Assembly (NCBI GenBank): GCA_032207245.1 | Contig: CM063500.1 | Span: 26,783,597 to 26,847,596, forward strand | Length of the DNA: 64,000 nucleotides | DNA from: Pardosa pseudoannulata | Taxonomy: Eukaryota; Arthropoda; Arachnida; Araneae; Lycosidae | Direction of reading: 5' to 3' | Part shown: positions 22,901 through 35,119 of the stretch, piece by piece | Numbering within the stretch: the stretch's first letter is position 1 | Layout of the letters: every line of letters starts with the position of its first letter | Program-made: the position numbers and the translations under genes | The notes under the pieces: model-generated | Database searches by the model: none | Seen by the model: the letters and a program-made list of their open reading frames with translations, nothing else | What the model was told of the DNA's origin: nothing

Positions 22901-25900
22901 TTAGATCAGGGATTGAAATTTCAGTTTTAAATTACTTCTGTTTCCTAACGCTAGTGGCGCATAAGGCCGCCAGCGTAGAGTTCTATCCCTTCCTTTTCAA
23001 TGGCGTCTCTCTGGCTCTCCCCTAGATTGACCAGCCAAAGGCATTTCTTTCCTGGACGGCCATTTGACGCCAGGCAACTTTGAGGACCCTTTCTTTCTTT
23101 TCTCATCAGGGGACCATGTTTGACCATGTTGACGTTCGGGCTATTCTAATTGGGTTCGCTGTTTGCATTTAAGAATATGCCCAATACATGATCATCTGTT
23201 CTTTTTTATTATTACAATTTTAGGTTTGCATTTGGTTCAGATATGTAGTTCAGATTTGGAAATTCTAACTAGCTACATTTAATTCTTATTTCGCCAATAA
23301 TTTAGTCATGGAAAATATAACCGTTTTTTTTAAATGTTAACTTTTGTACACAACCGAAACTAGGATTTTTGAACAAGTAGCAAAAAAAGCAAAAAAATTG
23401 GATTGTGTTCCTCTCACTAAATATAGTAGGCAAACTATACAAACATGTTTCTTCTGTATTATATTCAGAATGAACTACCAATTCCCATGTTAAGAAACTA
23501 ATAAATTTATGCTTATCTATTACAAAAAATGTTAAATCATTTATAACATTACTTTCTTAGGTTTAACATCCATGAAAAATTCATTGTCTTCATCCTAGCT
23601 CAAGCTGTTCGCGGTTTCTTTTTCAATGCAATGTACAGGAATGCTGATATGATTTTGTCCTTTTAGGTTGCTAAAACATGTTCACACATAACCAGAACCG
23701 GAACTAGGGCGTGGCAAAGGAGACATTTGTCACTGGTGTATCCGTCGTAGGGACGTCCTACTGTTCGACATTCTGTAACTAGCAGGGGTTGCAAACGAGG
23801 GCATTTCGTCACAGAATAGAAATAACGAAAAGTGAAAAATGATTTAAAAATTCCATAATTCTTGTTAAAGAGTAAGGTTAAAGGGCAATAAATGAGAATT
23901 ATTATAAAAAAAGGTGTGGAAATTTACATTTACGCATTTCAGATTACATTTTAATATTTTTAAAAATTACAAAGTATATAAAAGTTTTAAGAGGAATCCA
24001 TCAGCTAGGACTAGAGAATATAAATCCAAAATTAGTAATTGCATTTGTAGTCCTTTAATGCCAGCTTGTAATAGCACATTCATGTTAAGTCTTTTCATCA
24101 AGCTGGAAACGATCTACGCTCCATGTGTGGCCACGAAAACTTGAGAAATATACCTCCACTGTACACTAAGAAACTCAAACATTTTGAATTATGATGATAT
24201 CATCGACCTATTCTCATATACGAAATCTAATAAAGTAATGTTTGAATACCTTTCCCAAATATGTATACGTAAAAAAAACATGTTATTATCTTAATTTGTC
24301 AGTTGCAAGTTTATCCTAAATATGTAATACAGAGAAAATATATTTCTATATTCTCTACTACATCTGGTGGTAGGGGTACGAACTCGTTTATTACCACGAG
24401 TGTCAAAGAACATAGTTTTGCCACTAAATGAAATTCCAGAATGAGACGCATATTCTCAATGTTGTTGCTAAATTTGAATATAATTTCTTCTGGAACTTTT
24501 TTATAGATTTTCCAAGTTTTGACATTGAAATGTATTCTGATATGCACAAACGTACATTTTCAAAACTTTTTTAAATGATTCTAATTGGCTTTTAACCAGT
24601 GCTGACTAGTTAGAATTATTTAATTTTGGATATTATTTTTATACTTCTAGTTATTCCAATTACCAATAGCAGGGGCGTTGCCATCGTTCAGATAATGTTT
24701 AGTACACCTTTACTAAGCTTCTTGAACACAACGTCAAGTCTCTACGACCCGTAACAAATACCTTCCTATCTACGCCCTAATTCGCTTCTTGAGGTGCAGT
24801 ATATAGAACATTTTTGTGATCAAAACCATAAAACAAAGTAGAAATTAAAAACATCGGAAATTATCTATTGGAAATAATAATTATAGGGATATTATTACTT
24901 TTATTATTATTATATTTATTAACTCAAACACGGATACCAAAAGTTCTCAATGGTTCAAGAAATTGTCCCATACCACTAAAATATCATGCAAGAAATAGTT
25001 TCTGTGCTTTTATGAATACATGTTTGGTAGCTCTTCTTTTCTGCTCTGAAATACCCCTTGTCAATCGCAGATTTAAGACCAAATAGCGGGTGGAGTCTAG
25101 TAGCATTTTCTAATTTCCAATACGAGACTCAATTTAACCGCAAGTCACTAGCCTGCAAGATTTCCCTGTTCTCTGACGAAATTCTGTGGAAACACTGGAA
25201 TGAGTGATTTGGGGAGACAACTTGGGCCGTAGGCTCATTGTCCGCTGTAATAATATTTGTTTTGAGCAAGAACTATCCTTACTACTCACTGATGGCTTAA
25301 GATAATATTATATGGGAAAAGACACAACAACAAAAAAGGGAGAAAAAAGGACATGAAGGCAATTCGAAGGTATTACAAAATTACATTGCAAGTATAAAAT
25401 TACAATAAAATAATGTTACTTTATATAATCCTGTATATATTTTTTAATTAATAAAAACATTATATGCAGTAATCTCTCTTAACAGGAATAGTAACAGAAT
25501 AATTCTCCGAGGTCGTAGGCGAGGGAGGGATTTGGGGAGACTTCTCCCCCTCCGAAATTCTAAAAAGACTGTTCCGTGGAAAGAAAATGGACCCTGTGTG
25601 TTGTTGTGTCATCGTCTTAAATATGAATAGAAAACAGTGTGTTAGAAAAGTGTGTTTAGTGACGTTGAATTAAACAGAAAGTGCAAATTATATTTGACGA
25701 GTAAGAGCAGATTGATATCACTTTTAGATACCCATCACAATATGGGTGCACAATCGGAAGAAATTCCGAAATTTTTTGTACACTTTCAAGGCGAGCATAT
25801 TTTAGGATATACAGATAAAAAATTTGGTCATGTTCTTTTTGTTCAAAATTATACTTTTTGTTAGTTACTCTTCTGTTTTAAAAATTAGACTTGAATATCA

Positions 25901-26223
25901 TGTATAGTTTTCAATGTAAATTTTACAATTAAATTGATTGTGTAATTACCTCTGTACTCAATTTAGGCTTCAAATTTGTTCATTATATTATTTTTAATCA
26001 TTTTCATGGTGTACAACCCCATTGTCTTATGATACTCATTAGGGTTATGAAAATCAAGAAAATCTGTAGCTCTACTGAAGTATTATTCACAAAAACAATG
26101 TATTTCCACCTGGTCCCAGTTCGAATATAATTTCTAACTACGGTGATCTAATTCATAACTTAACAACTAGAGAGCTACTGATATAATTATTCTCCCCTGT
26201 ACTCTAATATAGTTCTAAACCTG
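19970..26223. other. Intron of the neuroligin gene, first half
   Basis: A 12.1-kb intron separates the transmembrane exon from the cytoplasmic exon. Here 20590-21300 and 22930-23150 are less AT-rich islands, probably old repeats. Neither has a long frame, and short overlapping frames around 20804-21044 on both strands share no family I know. The rest is AT-rich with scattered stops. Confidence 0.5.
25505..25612. repeat. Interspersed repeat fragment, family C
   Basis: GAGGGAGGGATTTGGGGAGA, CCCCCTCCGAAATTCT and AAAGACTGTT recur in diverged form at about 55690-55800 (GGGAGGGATTTGAGGGACTG, CCCCCCCGAAATTTTGAAAG). Class unknown. Confidence 0.6.
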
Positions 26224-26537
<314 letters not shown>

Positions 26538-26593
26538 TAGATCTTCTGTATAAGGAACCAAGAAATAATGCATCAGTGCATACCTAGAGAACA

Positions 26594-26737
26594 TGCGGCA
26601 ACGCGCTCGCATACTCTATGGCCTTCTCAGACTCCATGGCAACGAGCGTGTATTAACTGTAATCTCTGGAAGAAGTGCCATAAGAAAAAACAATAACTTC
26701 ATGTATACTGACTGGAACCATTTTGTGAGCCTCTGTA
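26594..26737 (+). repeat. Gypsy element left LTR
   Basis: A 144-bp LTR bounded by TGCGG and CTGTA and preceded by the target duplication AACA. Very short for an LTR, but within the range seen for some Ty3/gypsy lineages. Confidence 0.88.
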
Positions 26738-26744
26738 TTGGTGA

Positions 26745-28886
26745 CCCGGACGTGATCTGAACACGCAACCTTCTGATCTGGAGTCAGTTTTCCAGAGACT
26801 TGCAGCGTATGGCATTCGTATCAATACGTCCAAATGTGTATTCGGTGTGAAAGAATTGCCATTTTTAGGTTTTACAATCAACCAACATGGTATAAAACCC
26901 ATGCGTGAAAAGGTGGAGCCCATTCTCAATTTCACCGAGCCCCGAACATTAAATGAACTTAGACGCTTTCTAGGCTTACTTAATTATTACCGGAGGACAA
27001 TTCCTCAAGCGGCGCAAATTCAAACACCCCTTACTGACCTACTAAAAGGGACCAACGGTAGACACAACAAGAATGCACCAATTGAATGGTCGCAGCAGGC
27101 AAAGGACGCATTTCAGAAGTGTAAACAACAACTGGCAGAAGCTACTCTCATTGCACACCCCAATCCGAAGGCAAAACTGGTGCTTTTCACGGATGCCAGT
27201 GATACGGCCATCGGTGCCTCGTTGAATCAGTTGGTTACGTTGGAAGACAAACAAGCAGTAACTCAACCTCTAGCATTCTTCTCGGCAAAATTGAGTCAAT
27301 CACAGATGAAATGGTCTGCTTTTGACAGAGAGCTCTACGCCATTTACGCGGCGATCAAACATTTCAATCATATGTTAGAGGGGCGTATTTTCACGATTTT
27401 TACTGACCATAAGCCTTTAACATTTGCGTTTAACCAAAAGTTAGACAAATGCTCCCCTAGGCAGAGAAGACATCTTGATTTTATTGGTCAATTTAGCACG
27501 GACATTCGGTTCGTGAAGGGTGTAGAAAATACCCCGGCTGATTTGTTGTCACGTATCGAGACGATCAGTTTTCCTGACATATTAGATTACGGAGCTATTG
27601 CAAAAGCGCAAAAGGAAGACCCCGAGCTTAAGGACCTCATTACAAATTCATCATTGAGTTTTGAGCTCTTGACAATTCCCGAATGTGAGACACCCTTATA
27701 TTGCGATGTATCTACCTCAAAAATTCGACCTTACATTCCTCTCGATTTCAGACGCCTCGCTTTTGATGCAGTTCATAATTTATCGCACCCTGGAATCAAG
27801 GCCACGGTCAAGTTACTAACCAACCGATTTATCTGGACCTCAATTTCTAAAGACGCAAGATTATGGGCCAAAGCATGCATACCATGTCAACGCTCTAAGA
27901 TCCACCGGCACACGGTTAGTCCTGTAGGTAAAATTACCGTCCCTGATAGACGATTTGATCATATACATATTGACCTTGTAGGACCGCTGCCAACATCAGA
28001 TAACTGCCAGTATTTGCTTACAATGATCGACAGATTTACTCGTTGGATTGAGGCTGTGCCACTTCGTGACAGCACCGCTGATACTGTAGCTAAGACATTT
28101 TATGCCCATTGGATAGCACGATTTGGCACACCAAGCATAATTACAACTGATCGGGGGCGACAATTTGAGTCTCGATTATTTACAGCGCTAGCAAAGTTGT
28201 TAGGTATACAACATATACGTACTACTGCATTTCATCCCATGAGCAATGGGTTGATCGAAAATGCTCACCGGCCTTTAAAGGCTGCATTAAAGGCTTGTCT
28301 GAACGAACGCTGGACAGAGAACTTGCCAACTGTCCTTTTAGGATTGCGCTCGGTACTCAGGGAGGAATTGGGAACAACAGCTGCCGAACTTGTCTATGGA
28401 ATACCACTCCGACTTCCAGGTGAATTTTTTCAGCCAAGTGCGGAGGACGTCAATCTTGCTGCATTCTTGAGCCAACTTCGATCCGTGATGAAAGCAGTGG
28501 GACCACAACCCACAAGTAACCATGGTATTACACAAACTTTTGTGCCACAATCATTATATACGTGCACTCACGTCTTTGTGCGGTATGACCACGTCAAACC
28601 AACTCTTACACCTCCTTACGACGGACCATACGCAGTGTTGGAACGATACGGCAAAACTTTTAAAGTGCTGATCCGTGACAAAGAAAGGATTATTTCTGTG
28701 GACCGACTAAAACCAGCTTTCCTGCTGGGAACGGCAGAACGTCATCAATCTCCCCCATCTACCATTCTGACGTCCCAAGAAGACAAATCTACTTGCAACG
28801 AGGAGAGACCTTCAACAGATACCACCGAACCGCCACTTACCAGTTCTGGCAGACGTGTTAGATTTTCCGTTCGATTTGTGGCGTGA
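26745..28886 (+). pseudogene. Gypsy pol fragment: RT thumb, RNase H, integrase
   Basis: The frame is open from 26745 (just after a TGA at 26742-26744) and a conventional reading begins near 26847, giving 679 residues. Numbering from 26847, residues 1-70 are the end of reverse transcriptase ([22 protein letters not shown]). RNase H follows with acidic residues D116 (TDAS), E162 (RELYA), D187 (TDHK) and D232. The integrase zinc finger has H310, H314, C344 and C347. The integrase core has D376 (HIDLVG), D435 (TTDRG) and E471 (GLIEN), a canonical D,D-35-E spacing. The C terminus ends in [12 protein letters not shown]. No stop or frameshift interrupts these domains. RT catalytic residues, protease and gag are missing, so it cannot act autonomously. 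Confidence 0.92.
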
Positions 28887-28909
28887 CGTTAGCACTGGAA
28901 GGGGGGTAC

Positions 28910-29051
28910 TGCGGCAACGCGCTCGCATACTCTATGGCCTTCTCAGACTCCATGGCAATGAGCGTGCATTAACTGAAATCTCTGGAAGAAGCGCCATAAG
29001 AAAACAATAAATTGATATATACTGACTGGAGCCATTTTGTGAGCCTCTGTA
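28910..29051 (+). repeat. Gypsy element right LTR
   Basis: Matches the left LTR with a few substitutions and small indels. It follows the polypurine tract and is followed by the target duplication AACA. Confidence 0.88.
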
Positions 29052-29113
29052 AACACTTCTATTTATTTGTATTTCCATTACTAAATTTTTGAAAATAAGT
29101 CCTTGATTGACGC

Positions 29114-29347
29114 CTATTTCAAGTTCACTTGGGAATTTTTCATTACCACTGATTCCATATCCGTTAGATTTTGAAGGAAATCTTCAGAATTAAATTGTCC
29201 TTCAAAATATGGACTCAAGGCATTGATTGCATTGAAGGCTTCTTTTTCATTCACTTTTTCAAAAGCTTGGATTATGTCTTCTCCGTCCTCGGAATCGTAG
29301 ATTTCTTCATTTCCGGTAATATAGGCAATAAAATCATCCTCATTCAA
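29114..29347 (-). pseudogene. Tigger/pogo transposase C-terminal fragment
   Basis: The minus-strand frame reads NEDDFIAYITGNEEIYDSED and then EKVNEKEAFNAINALSPYFE before a stop. An acidic stretch followed by an EAFNAINALSPYFEGQ-like helix is the usual C terminus of Tigger/jerky-type transposases. The DNA-binding CENP-B-like domain and the DDE core are absent. The frame lies between the Tigger right end (29705) and the gypsy insertion. Confidence 0.6.
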
Positions 29348-29705
29348 ATTTTCTCCGCCCGCACTGTAAAGTTTTGTCTACCGCATCAAACCCATCAAAA
29401 GATAGTTGAAGATTTAGTTCTCACCTTTTTGTCACGCCCCTCCAATCCTTTAAGCAAACACAAAAACAGGAGTACAGGTTTCTTGAAGTTGTACCACAGT
29501 ACAATAATTTTGAAATAACCCACTTGCTCATGAGTTTTGCGGACTAAAATTGGCGGTCGTTCTAACGAAAAATAATACGCTTGGGGTCGTTGTGATGATT
29601 CAAAATTAACATTATTCCTATGGTAAAATAATTGGGACTTTTTAAGATGGTCGTTCTAACGAAGGGGTCGTTGTATCGTGGGGTCGTTAAAAAGAGGTTC
29701 TACTG

Positions 29706-29726
29706 TATATATTATATATATATATA

Positions 29727-29776
<50 letters not shown>

Positions 29777-29845
29777 CATACATATATGCATATATATATA
29801 TACATATATATTTATATATATACATATATATATACATATATATGT

Positions 29846-29890
<45 letters not shown>

Positions 29891-29918
29891 TATATATATA
29901 TATATAGATACACACATA
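29706..29918. repeat. (TA)n microsatellite between two DNA transposons
   Basis: TA-rich tract with interspersed CATATA and GATATA. It separates the Tigger end from the Tc1-like element. Confidence 0.96.
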
Positions 29919-29920
29919 TA

Positions 29921-31796
29921 CACTCATGTCCATAAATTAAGGATAATGAAGTTCAGGCAATGAAAAAGACAAAAGTAAAACAAATTTGACTTATTTGTAA
30001 AGTCTATTTATTAAACAAAAGGTAAAGAGCAAAAACGATGATATATGTTTCACATAATTAATAAAAATTGCGATTTTTTTCTCCCTTTAGTAAATTTCAA
30101 AACAGAACCTATTTACAGAAAACAGTATAACATGGTTAGTATGATGGTTAATACGGAGTATGTCTCCTGGACGATGCAATACAAGCGTTACAACGCCTAC
30201 GCATGCTGAGTATCAGATTATCAATCTGATCTTGGGGTACATTACACCACTCTTCAAGCAATGCCCTCCAAAGTTCCGATAGACTGTTGGGAGGGTGTTG
30301 TCGGGCTGCAATTCATCGGCCAAGCATGTCCCACACATGCTCTATTGGATTCAAGTCCGGTGAGTATGCTGGCTAATCCATACGGGTGATATCCTCCGAT
30401 TGAAGGCATTCGTCTACAATGTTTGCTCGGTAATTTCGGGCGTTGTCATCCATATACAGAAATTTAGGACCCATGGCGCCCCGAAACAAACGTACATGTT
30501 GTTCCAGAATGACATCCCGATAGATGTGGCCTGTCATCGTTACACTCTGAACATGCAGGTCAGTTCTGGAACCAAGAATAATTCTTCCCCAAACGAGTCA
30601 TCCTGCACCACCGTAACGGTGTCGTTCAATGGTGTTATTTTGGTGGTAACGTGTACCTGGCGCTCTCCATATGAAAGTCCGGCGAGAATCAGAATGTAAA
30701 CTGAAACTGGACTCGTCGGAAAACATAACACAAGACCACTGTTGCGGTGTCCACAATGCATGCTCTCTAGCCCAGCATAATCGCAGGCGACAGTGAGTTG
30801 CGGTAAGTGGAACACATTTGACAGGCCTACGAGCATATAGACTAATGTTCCCTAGGCGTCTGTACACGGTATGCCTAAAAACTGTCGTACCGGTAGCTGA
30901 AGAGAGCTGACGAGACAGGTCTGATGCTGTGCTCCGTCTGTTTCTTTTGGCAGTAACTGCCAAATACCGGTCATCATTCGGCGTAGTAACTCGTGGGCGA
31001 CCTGTGCTGTAACATCTACTCACACTACCATCATGTTTGAATCGTTGCCAAAGCCTGGAGATGACACTCTGGGCGATTCCAAGTTCCTCGGATACTTCCA
31101 GCTGGGTACGCCCTCATTCCAGTCGTCCGATAATTCTACCATGTACAAAATCATCCAAATGCTTCCTTTGTGCCATAACTTTGCGGTTATTGCACTGAAA
31201 GGCTTTTACAGCGCTTGTGAAGAATTTTACTTCGCACTGGACATCGCACTGGAGCTCGTTTTCTGACCTTCCTGGGCCAAACCCTCTAGGCCAGAAGTTC
31301 TAGTTGCATGGATGGTAATTAACTATCAGACATTGAGTTACGAAAATGAAGACTAAAAAATGCTAAAGTTAAATTCAGTGATTCTATAAGTTAACAAATT
31401 TTAGTAGAACAAGTAGGAAGGATACACGAGTTCGGTGAGTGGGACAATGAGTATTATTTTATAAGTAAATAAGTTAAAACACTTAAAGGTTGGAATATAT
31501 GCTTTTTTTCCAACAAAAATCAAATTGAAGACTGCACTGAAGCTTGTGTGCAGATCCAGAGTTCATTCAGTGACAGTATAGCAGACTTGGACAATTTTAC
31601 TTCTTTGCTACTATTCCTTATATACCCCTTTCATACACTCTCGTCATTGTAACGTACTATCCGCGCCATCTGGTGGTTTCCTGCAATTTGCATATTCTTC
31701 TTCAAGATGTGTGGGATAATTCTACAGGTGAAATGTTTATTTTAGAGCTCAATTTCTGTGTGATTCTGAATTATCCTTAATTTATGGACATGAGTG
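29921..31796 (-). mobile_element. Tc1-like transposon with perfect terminal inverted repeats
   Basis: The left end starts CACTCATGTCCATAAATTAA at 29921. The right end at 31796 is its reverse complement, and the match extends 27 bp without a mismatch. TA flanks both ends inside a microsatellite. The 1876-bp element holds one minus-strand transposase gene that is broken by stops. Confidence 0.93.
30148..31176 (-). pseudogene. Tc1-family DD34E transposase, inactivated
   Basis: Read on the minus strand from ATG at 31174-31176 (MAQRKHLDDFVHGRIIGRLE) to TAA at 30148-30150, about 342 codons, the normal size for Tc1 transposases. A paired helix-turn-helix region (SEELGIAQSVISRLWQRF) is followed by the catalytic motifs FSDES, MDDNA and SPDLNPIEHVWD. 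The DDN to NPIE spacing is 34 residues, so DD34E. Four in-frame stops break it: 31114-31116, 30598-30600, 30373-30375 and 30313-30315. At least three sit where tryptophan or arginine is expected (for example in the WPAYSPDLNP motif). The frame is otherwise uninterrupted, so inactivation is by point mutation rather than rearrangement. Confidence 0.93.
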
Positions 31797-32025
<229 letters not shown>

Positions 32026-32064
32026 CATGTTATTAAAATTTATATATTTCCATAACCGTTTCAG

Positions 32065-32409
32065 CAACAGCAACAGCAGCAGCAAATGGGTAATCGTACA
32101 GATGTAGCAGGAACCACATTAGATGCTAGCACAGTTGGTCAAAGTGCAAATACAAAGCAACATCCAGTCCGAGCACCGCCGCCGTCACCAGTTGGACAGT
32201 ACCTACAAGTTCAAGATTTCACGTACCCCGCCCATTACTTGAATTCACTGCCGCCAAAAGGAATCTCAATGATGGGTCCAGCCACCGTCAACTCGAAAGG
32301 GGATCCACAAGGCACTCCAGAGGCGCAACCGTTACTTCCTCAGAATCAGAGCGAGGTACGTGTGATGAGTCATCTCTGGCCTCCGCCCAATCAGGAGATC
32401 TCTGTGTGA
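32065..32409 (+). CDS. Nlg: Neuroligin, cytoplasmic-tail exon
   Basis: Starts after GTTTCAG in phase 0, matching the donor at 19969. The junction reads [16 protein letters not shown], a glutamine run of eight. The tail is proline- and polar-rich ([43 protein letters not shown]), as expected of the intracellular region that recruits scaffold proteins. If the frame is read through it stops at TGA 32407-32409, ending PPPNQEISV. That ending differs from the class I PDZ ligand (T-x-V) of vertebrate neuroligins. A strong donor GAG|GTACGTG at 32355 (phase 0) and a weaker one at 32405 could instead splice to a downstream exon. The true C terminus is therefore unsettled. Confidence 0.88.
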   Translation, partial: QQQQQQQMGNRTDVAGTTLDASTVGQSANTKQHPVRAPPPSPVGQYLQVQDFTYPAHYLNSLPPKGISMMGPATVNSKGDPQGTPEAQPLLPQNQSEVRVMSHLWPPPNQEISV

Positions 32410-34009
32410 GTACGTGACTGAGTTAATTCATATTTACCGTGTTTCCTCTTTTAAATCTGATGTCCTTTTAATTGGAACTATTTTTCACTCTTTGGCCGTT
32501 GAAGCATTAATAGAGTATCCTATATTTGGTATTGGAGCAATACAGTTTTCTACTGATTTATTGCTCTTTTGTTTCCAGTTCAACCCCACAAAATGATTAG
32601 TATTTGCTCACGATTCTTTCTCACAATTCGAAGTTTTTTGTACTTTACTCCTAAGGAAGGACTCGAACAGAATTTTGTTTCATTTGAAAAGATACAAAAT
32701 GGGATTATTCTGAAACGAATTTATAGAAGAAAGAGAGTTAAATAAGTTGAACTTCATAAAGTGTTATTTTTTACGCGTTAGTTATATAGAGACATATTTT
32801 TACATGTTTAAACTTAAAAATATTTTGAAATTTTACACAGCAATATCTGTAAACAAATTTGTAGAATGTATTGCTGCTACTTTATTAAAATAATGCCTTT
32901 AAATGTTCGATGCAATGCTTTGCTATATTTTCATAATCTATTTTATATCTGTGAGATATTTTTTTATTTTCATGCTAATGTATAAATATCTATCAGATCT
33001 AAGTCATTCGCAAATTCTTTTATTGGATAATGCATCTACTTAAGCTTTTCGGTGGTTAGCTTCTGGCTACAGAGTTCCTTTAACTCATCTTTGTCCTTGC
33101 TATCCGTCTTTAATCCCAGAATTGAGTTCCGAGGCACATCTCTTCGACTACAGGATCTACATGCACATGTTCAAACCTTTTGTAGTCACTTTTGCCAATG
33201 TTTATAGAACGACTACTTTATATATGTGGTCATGCATGTAACTTCACTACATACAAGATATTGCATGTGACTTCACGATGTCTTATTGTTATTTGTTTCT
33301 TTGAAACATAATTCTTTAATGGAATTACTATTGTGGGCAAGAGAATCATTCTTCATAGATGGTACTTCTCAATCGAGGTCATACTTGAACATCTGGATGG
33401 TAGAACTGTTGGTTTCACTGTTTTGGTTAACCATATAGGTTGTACGTTAGTGTTAATTACACTTAATATCAATGAAGTAAATATATTAAAATTTTAGACT
33501 CATGTGTCTATTCTAAAATACAGATCTAAATGTGACTTATTGTACTTTGTTAAGAAAATAAGAAATATCTGAAAAGCATTGTCTGGAAACCTTGTCTAAC
33601 ATCAAATCCCCTTGCGGTGAACATATGTCTGAAAGGTTGTGTGGATGTATATAATTGTGTCTCAAAATTATCAGGTATCCCACAAACGTATCCATTTCTA
33701 GTTTCTTAGTTGCTAATAACAGTAATTGCTACTTAGCAATTTTCTATAAACTACCATTATCTTATAACTAAATGATCTAGACTTGTCTAACAGTTCTCAC
33801 TGTAATTGCTAACCTCTACTTTAGTAATCAATTCTGAAACTACCTTTAATATTTCATAATGATACGATAAAGGTAGACACATCTCCTATTTCTACCATTA
33901 CTTTTTTATTTCTGAGCTACTAAAATATTATTTTCAATCGTTCCCGAGATATTCAATAGAGATTGATGGTAAGATTAGTTCAAGTTACAGAGTTAATTCT
34001 CTGGATGGA
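32410..34009 (+). other. Putative neuroligin 3' UTR or intron
   Basis: Low in recognisable repeats compared with the rest of the window, which suits a 3' UTR. AATAAA occurs downstream (for example near 34625 and 34968), but none has decisive context. If the donor at 32355 is used, this is intron instead. Confidence 0.35.
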
Positions 34010-34415
34010 AACAAGGAAGTAGATGAATATTCATATAATTTTACAATTCAAAATGTTAATTTTGTAGACATATTTTAAAGTCATTACACAAATATATATA
34101 TAAGCCTTTTCCTGTAGAGACTGCATATCTGAGTAGTAATGCTTTGTATGGAAACAAAGTAGATGAATATTCATTTTTTTTACAATTTTAAATTTTATTT
34201 TTGAAGATATATTATAAAGTAATTACACAAATGTTTTAAAGCCATTTCCTGTAGAGACTGCATATCTGAGTAGTAATGCTTTGGATGGAAACAAAAATGT
34301 AGATGAATATTGATATTTTTTTACAATTTCAAATTTTATTTTTGAAGATACATTTTAAAGTAACTACACAGATGTTTTAAAGCCATTTTCTGTAGAGACT
34401 GCATATCTGAAACGG
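34010..34415 (+). repeat. Three-copy tandem repeat of about 130 bp
   Basis: GTAGAGACTGCATATCTGA and AGTAGATGAATATTCAT-like phrases recur three times (34110-34390), with ATTTTAAAGTMATTACACAAAT between them. Confidence 0.85.
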
Positions 34416-35119
34416 AAAAAGAATCATCATTAAATTGTGTTTGAAAACCCCAAAGAATAATCTAATGTGTTTTGCACTTTGTAACTGAAGAGTAGTTTAA
34501 TTAAATTAATCACTTAATGAATCATGTATTTAATTTATATTAATATGTATATACTCTCTCAAATGCATATAAAAGAGTTTTGGACAATTATGTAGATATG
34601 CATTATAAATGTAATTTCTGATTTAATAAAGGTGAAACTAAGGTAGAAATCAATTTAATAGATTTGAAAGGATAACATTATCTAATATAATCGTGCATTT
34701 ACATTGAATGTCCCTATGATATATGAGGGTGGTGAACTTGAAGAATGCTATGAGATAATCGACTGTATTGATTCCTAATTAATAATTGGTAGATAAAAGA
34801 GACAATGGCCACTTTAATGCTCCAGAACTCATTTACTTAAAATTTATTTGGATGTTAACACAGAATTTCATGGAATGTGGATTTTTTAAAGAATGTTATA
34901 TTTTTATAAATTTATTCATGTATTAGCTTTAAAAAATATTTGATTATTTCTGTTTATTCAGAAATGAAAATAAATGTTCATCCAAATGGTTTATTTTTTA
35001 GGAAAAAATCAATGTTCAATACACTTTAGCTCCTTAAAGGTATATTTATATTAAAAACCGAATTAAAAAAACACATTTAAATGAATATCTTGCACAATTG
35101 CTGCAAACAACCTGTATTG
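34416..35119. other. AT-rich sequence, no gene seen
   Basis: No sustained frame or repeat match. Several AATAAA-like signals occur on the + strand, so the neuroligin transcript could end here. Confidence 0.35.

Larger units (their letters stand above)
26594..29051 (+). mobile_element. Ty3/gypsy LTR retrotransposon, internally deleted
   Basis: LTRs at 26594-26737 and 28910-29051 begin TGCGGCAACGCGCTCGCATA and end CCTCTGTA. Target duplication AACA lies at 26590-26593 and 29052-29055. The primer-binding region TTGGTGACCCGGACG directly follows the left LTR, and a polypurine tract GGAAGGGGGG precedes the right LTR. The internal part jumps from the primer-binding region straight into the middle of reverse transcriptase near 26770. 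Gag, protease and the catalytic RT core are therefore deleted while the rest of pol remains. The LTRs are about 144 and 142 bp and differ at a handful of sites, so the insertion is not brand-new. Confidence 0.9.

Noticed and set aside
27042..28550. Minus-strand frames within the gypsy element
   Set aside because: Antisense shadows of the pol frame, which contains all recognisable motifs.
30400..30836. Frames opposite to or shifted from the Tc1-like transposase
   Set aside because: Shadows of the transposase pseudogene; the genuine frame is on the minus strand from 31176 to 30148.
34610..34980. Definite polyadenylation site of neuroligin
   Set aside because: AATAAA is expected often by chance in such AT-rich DNA, and I see no supporting downstream element.
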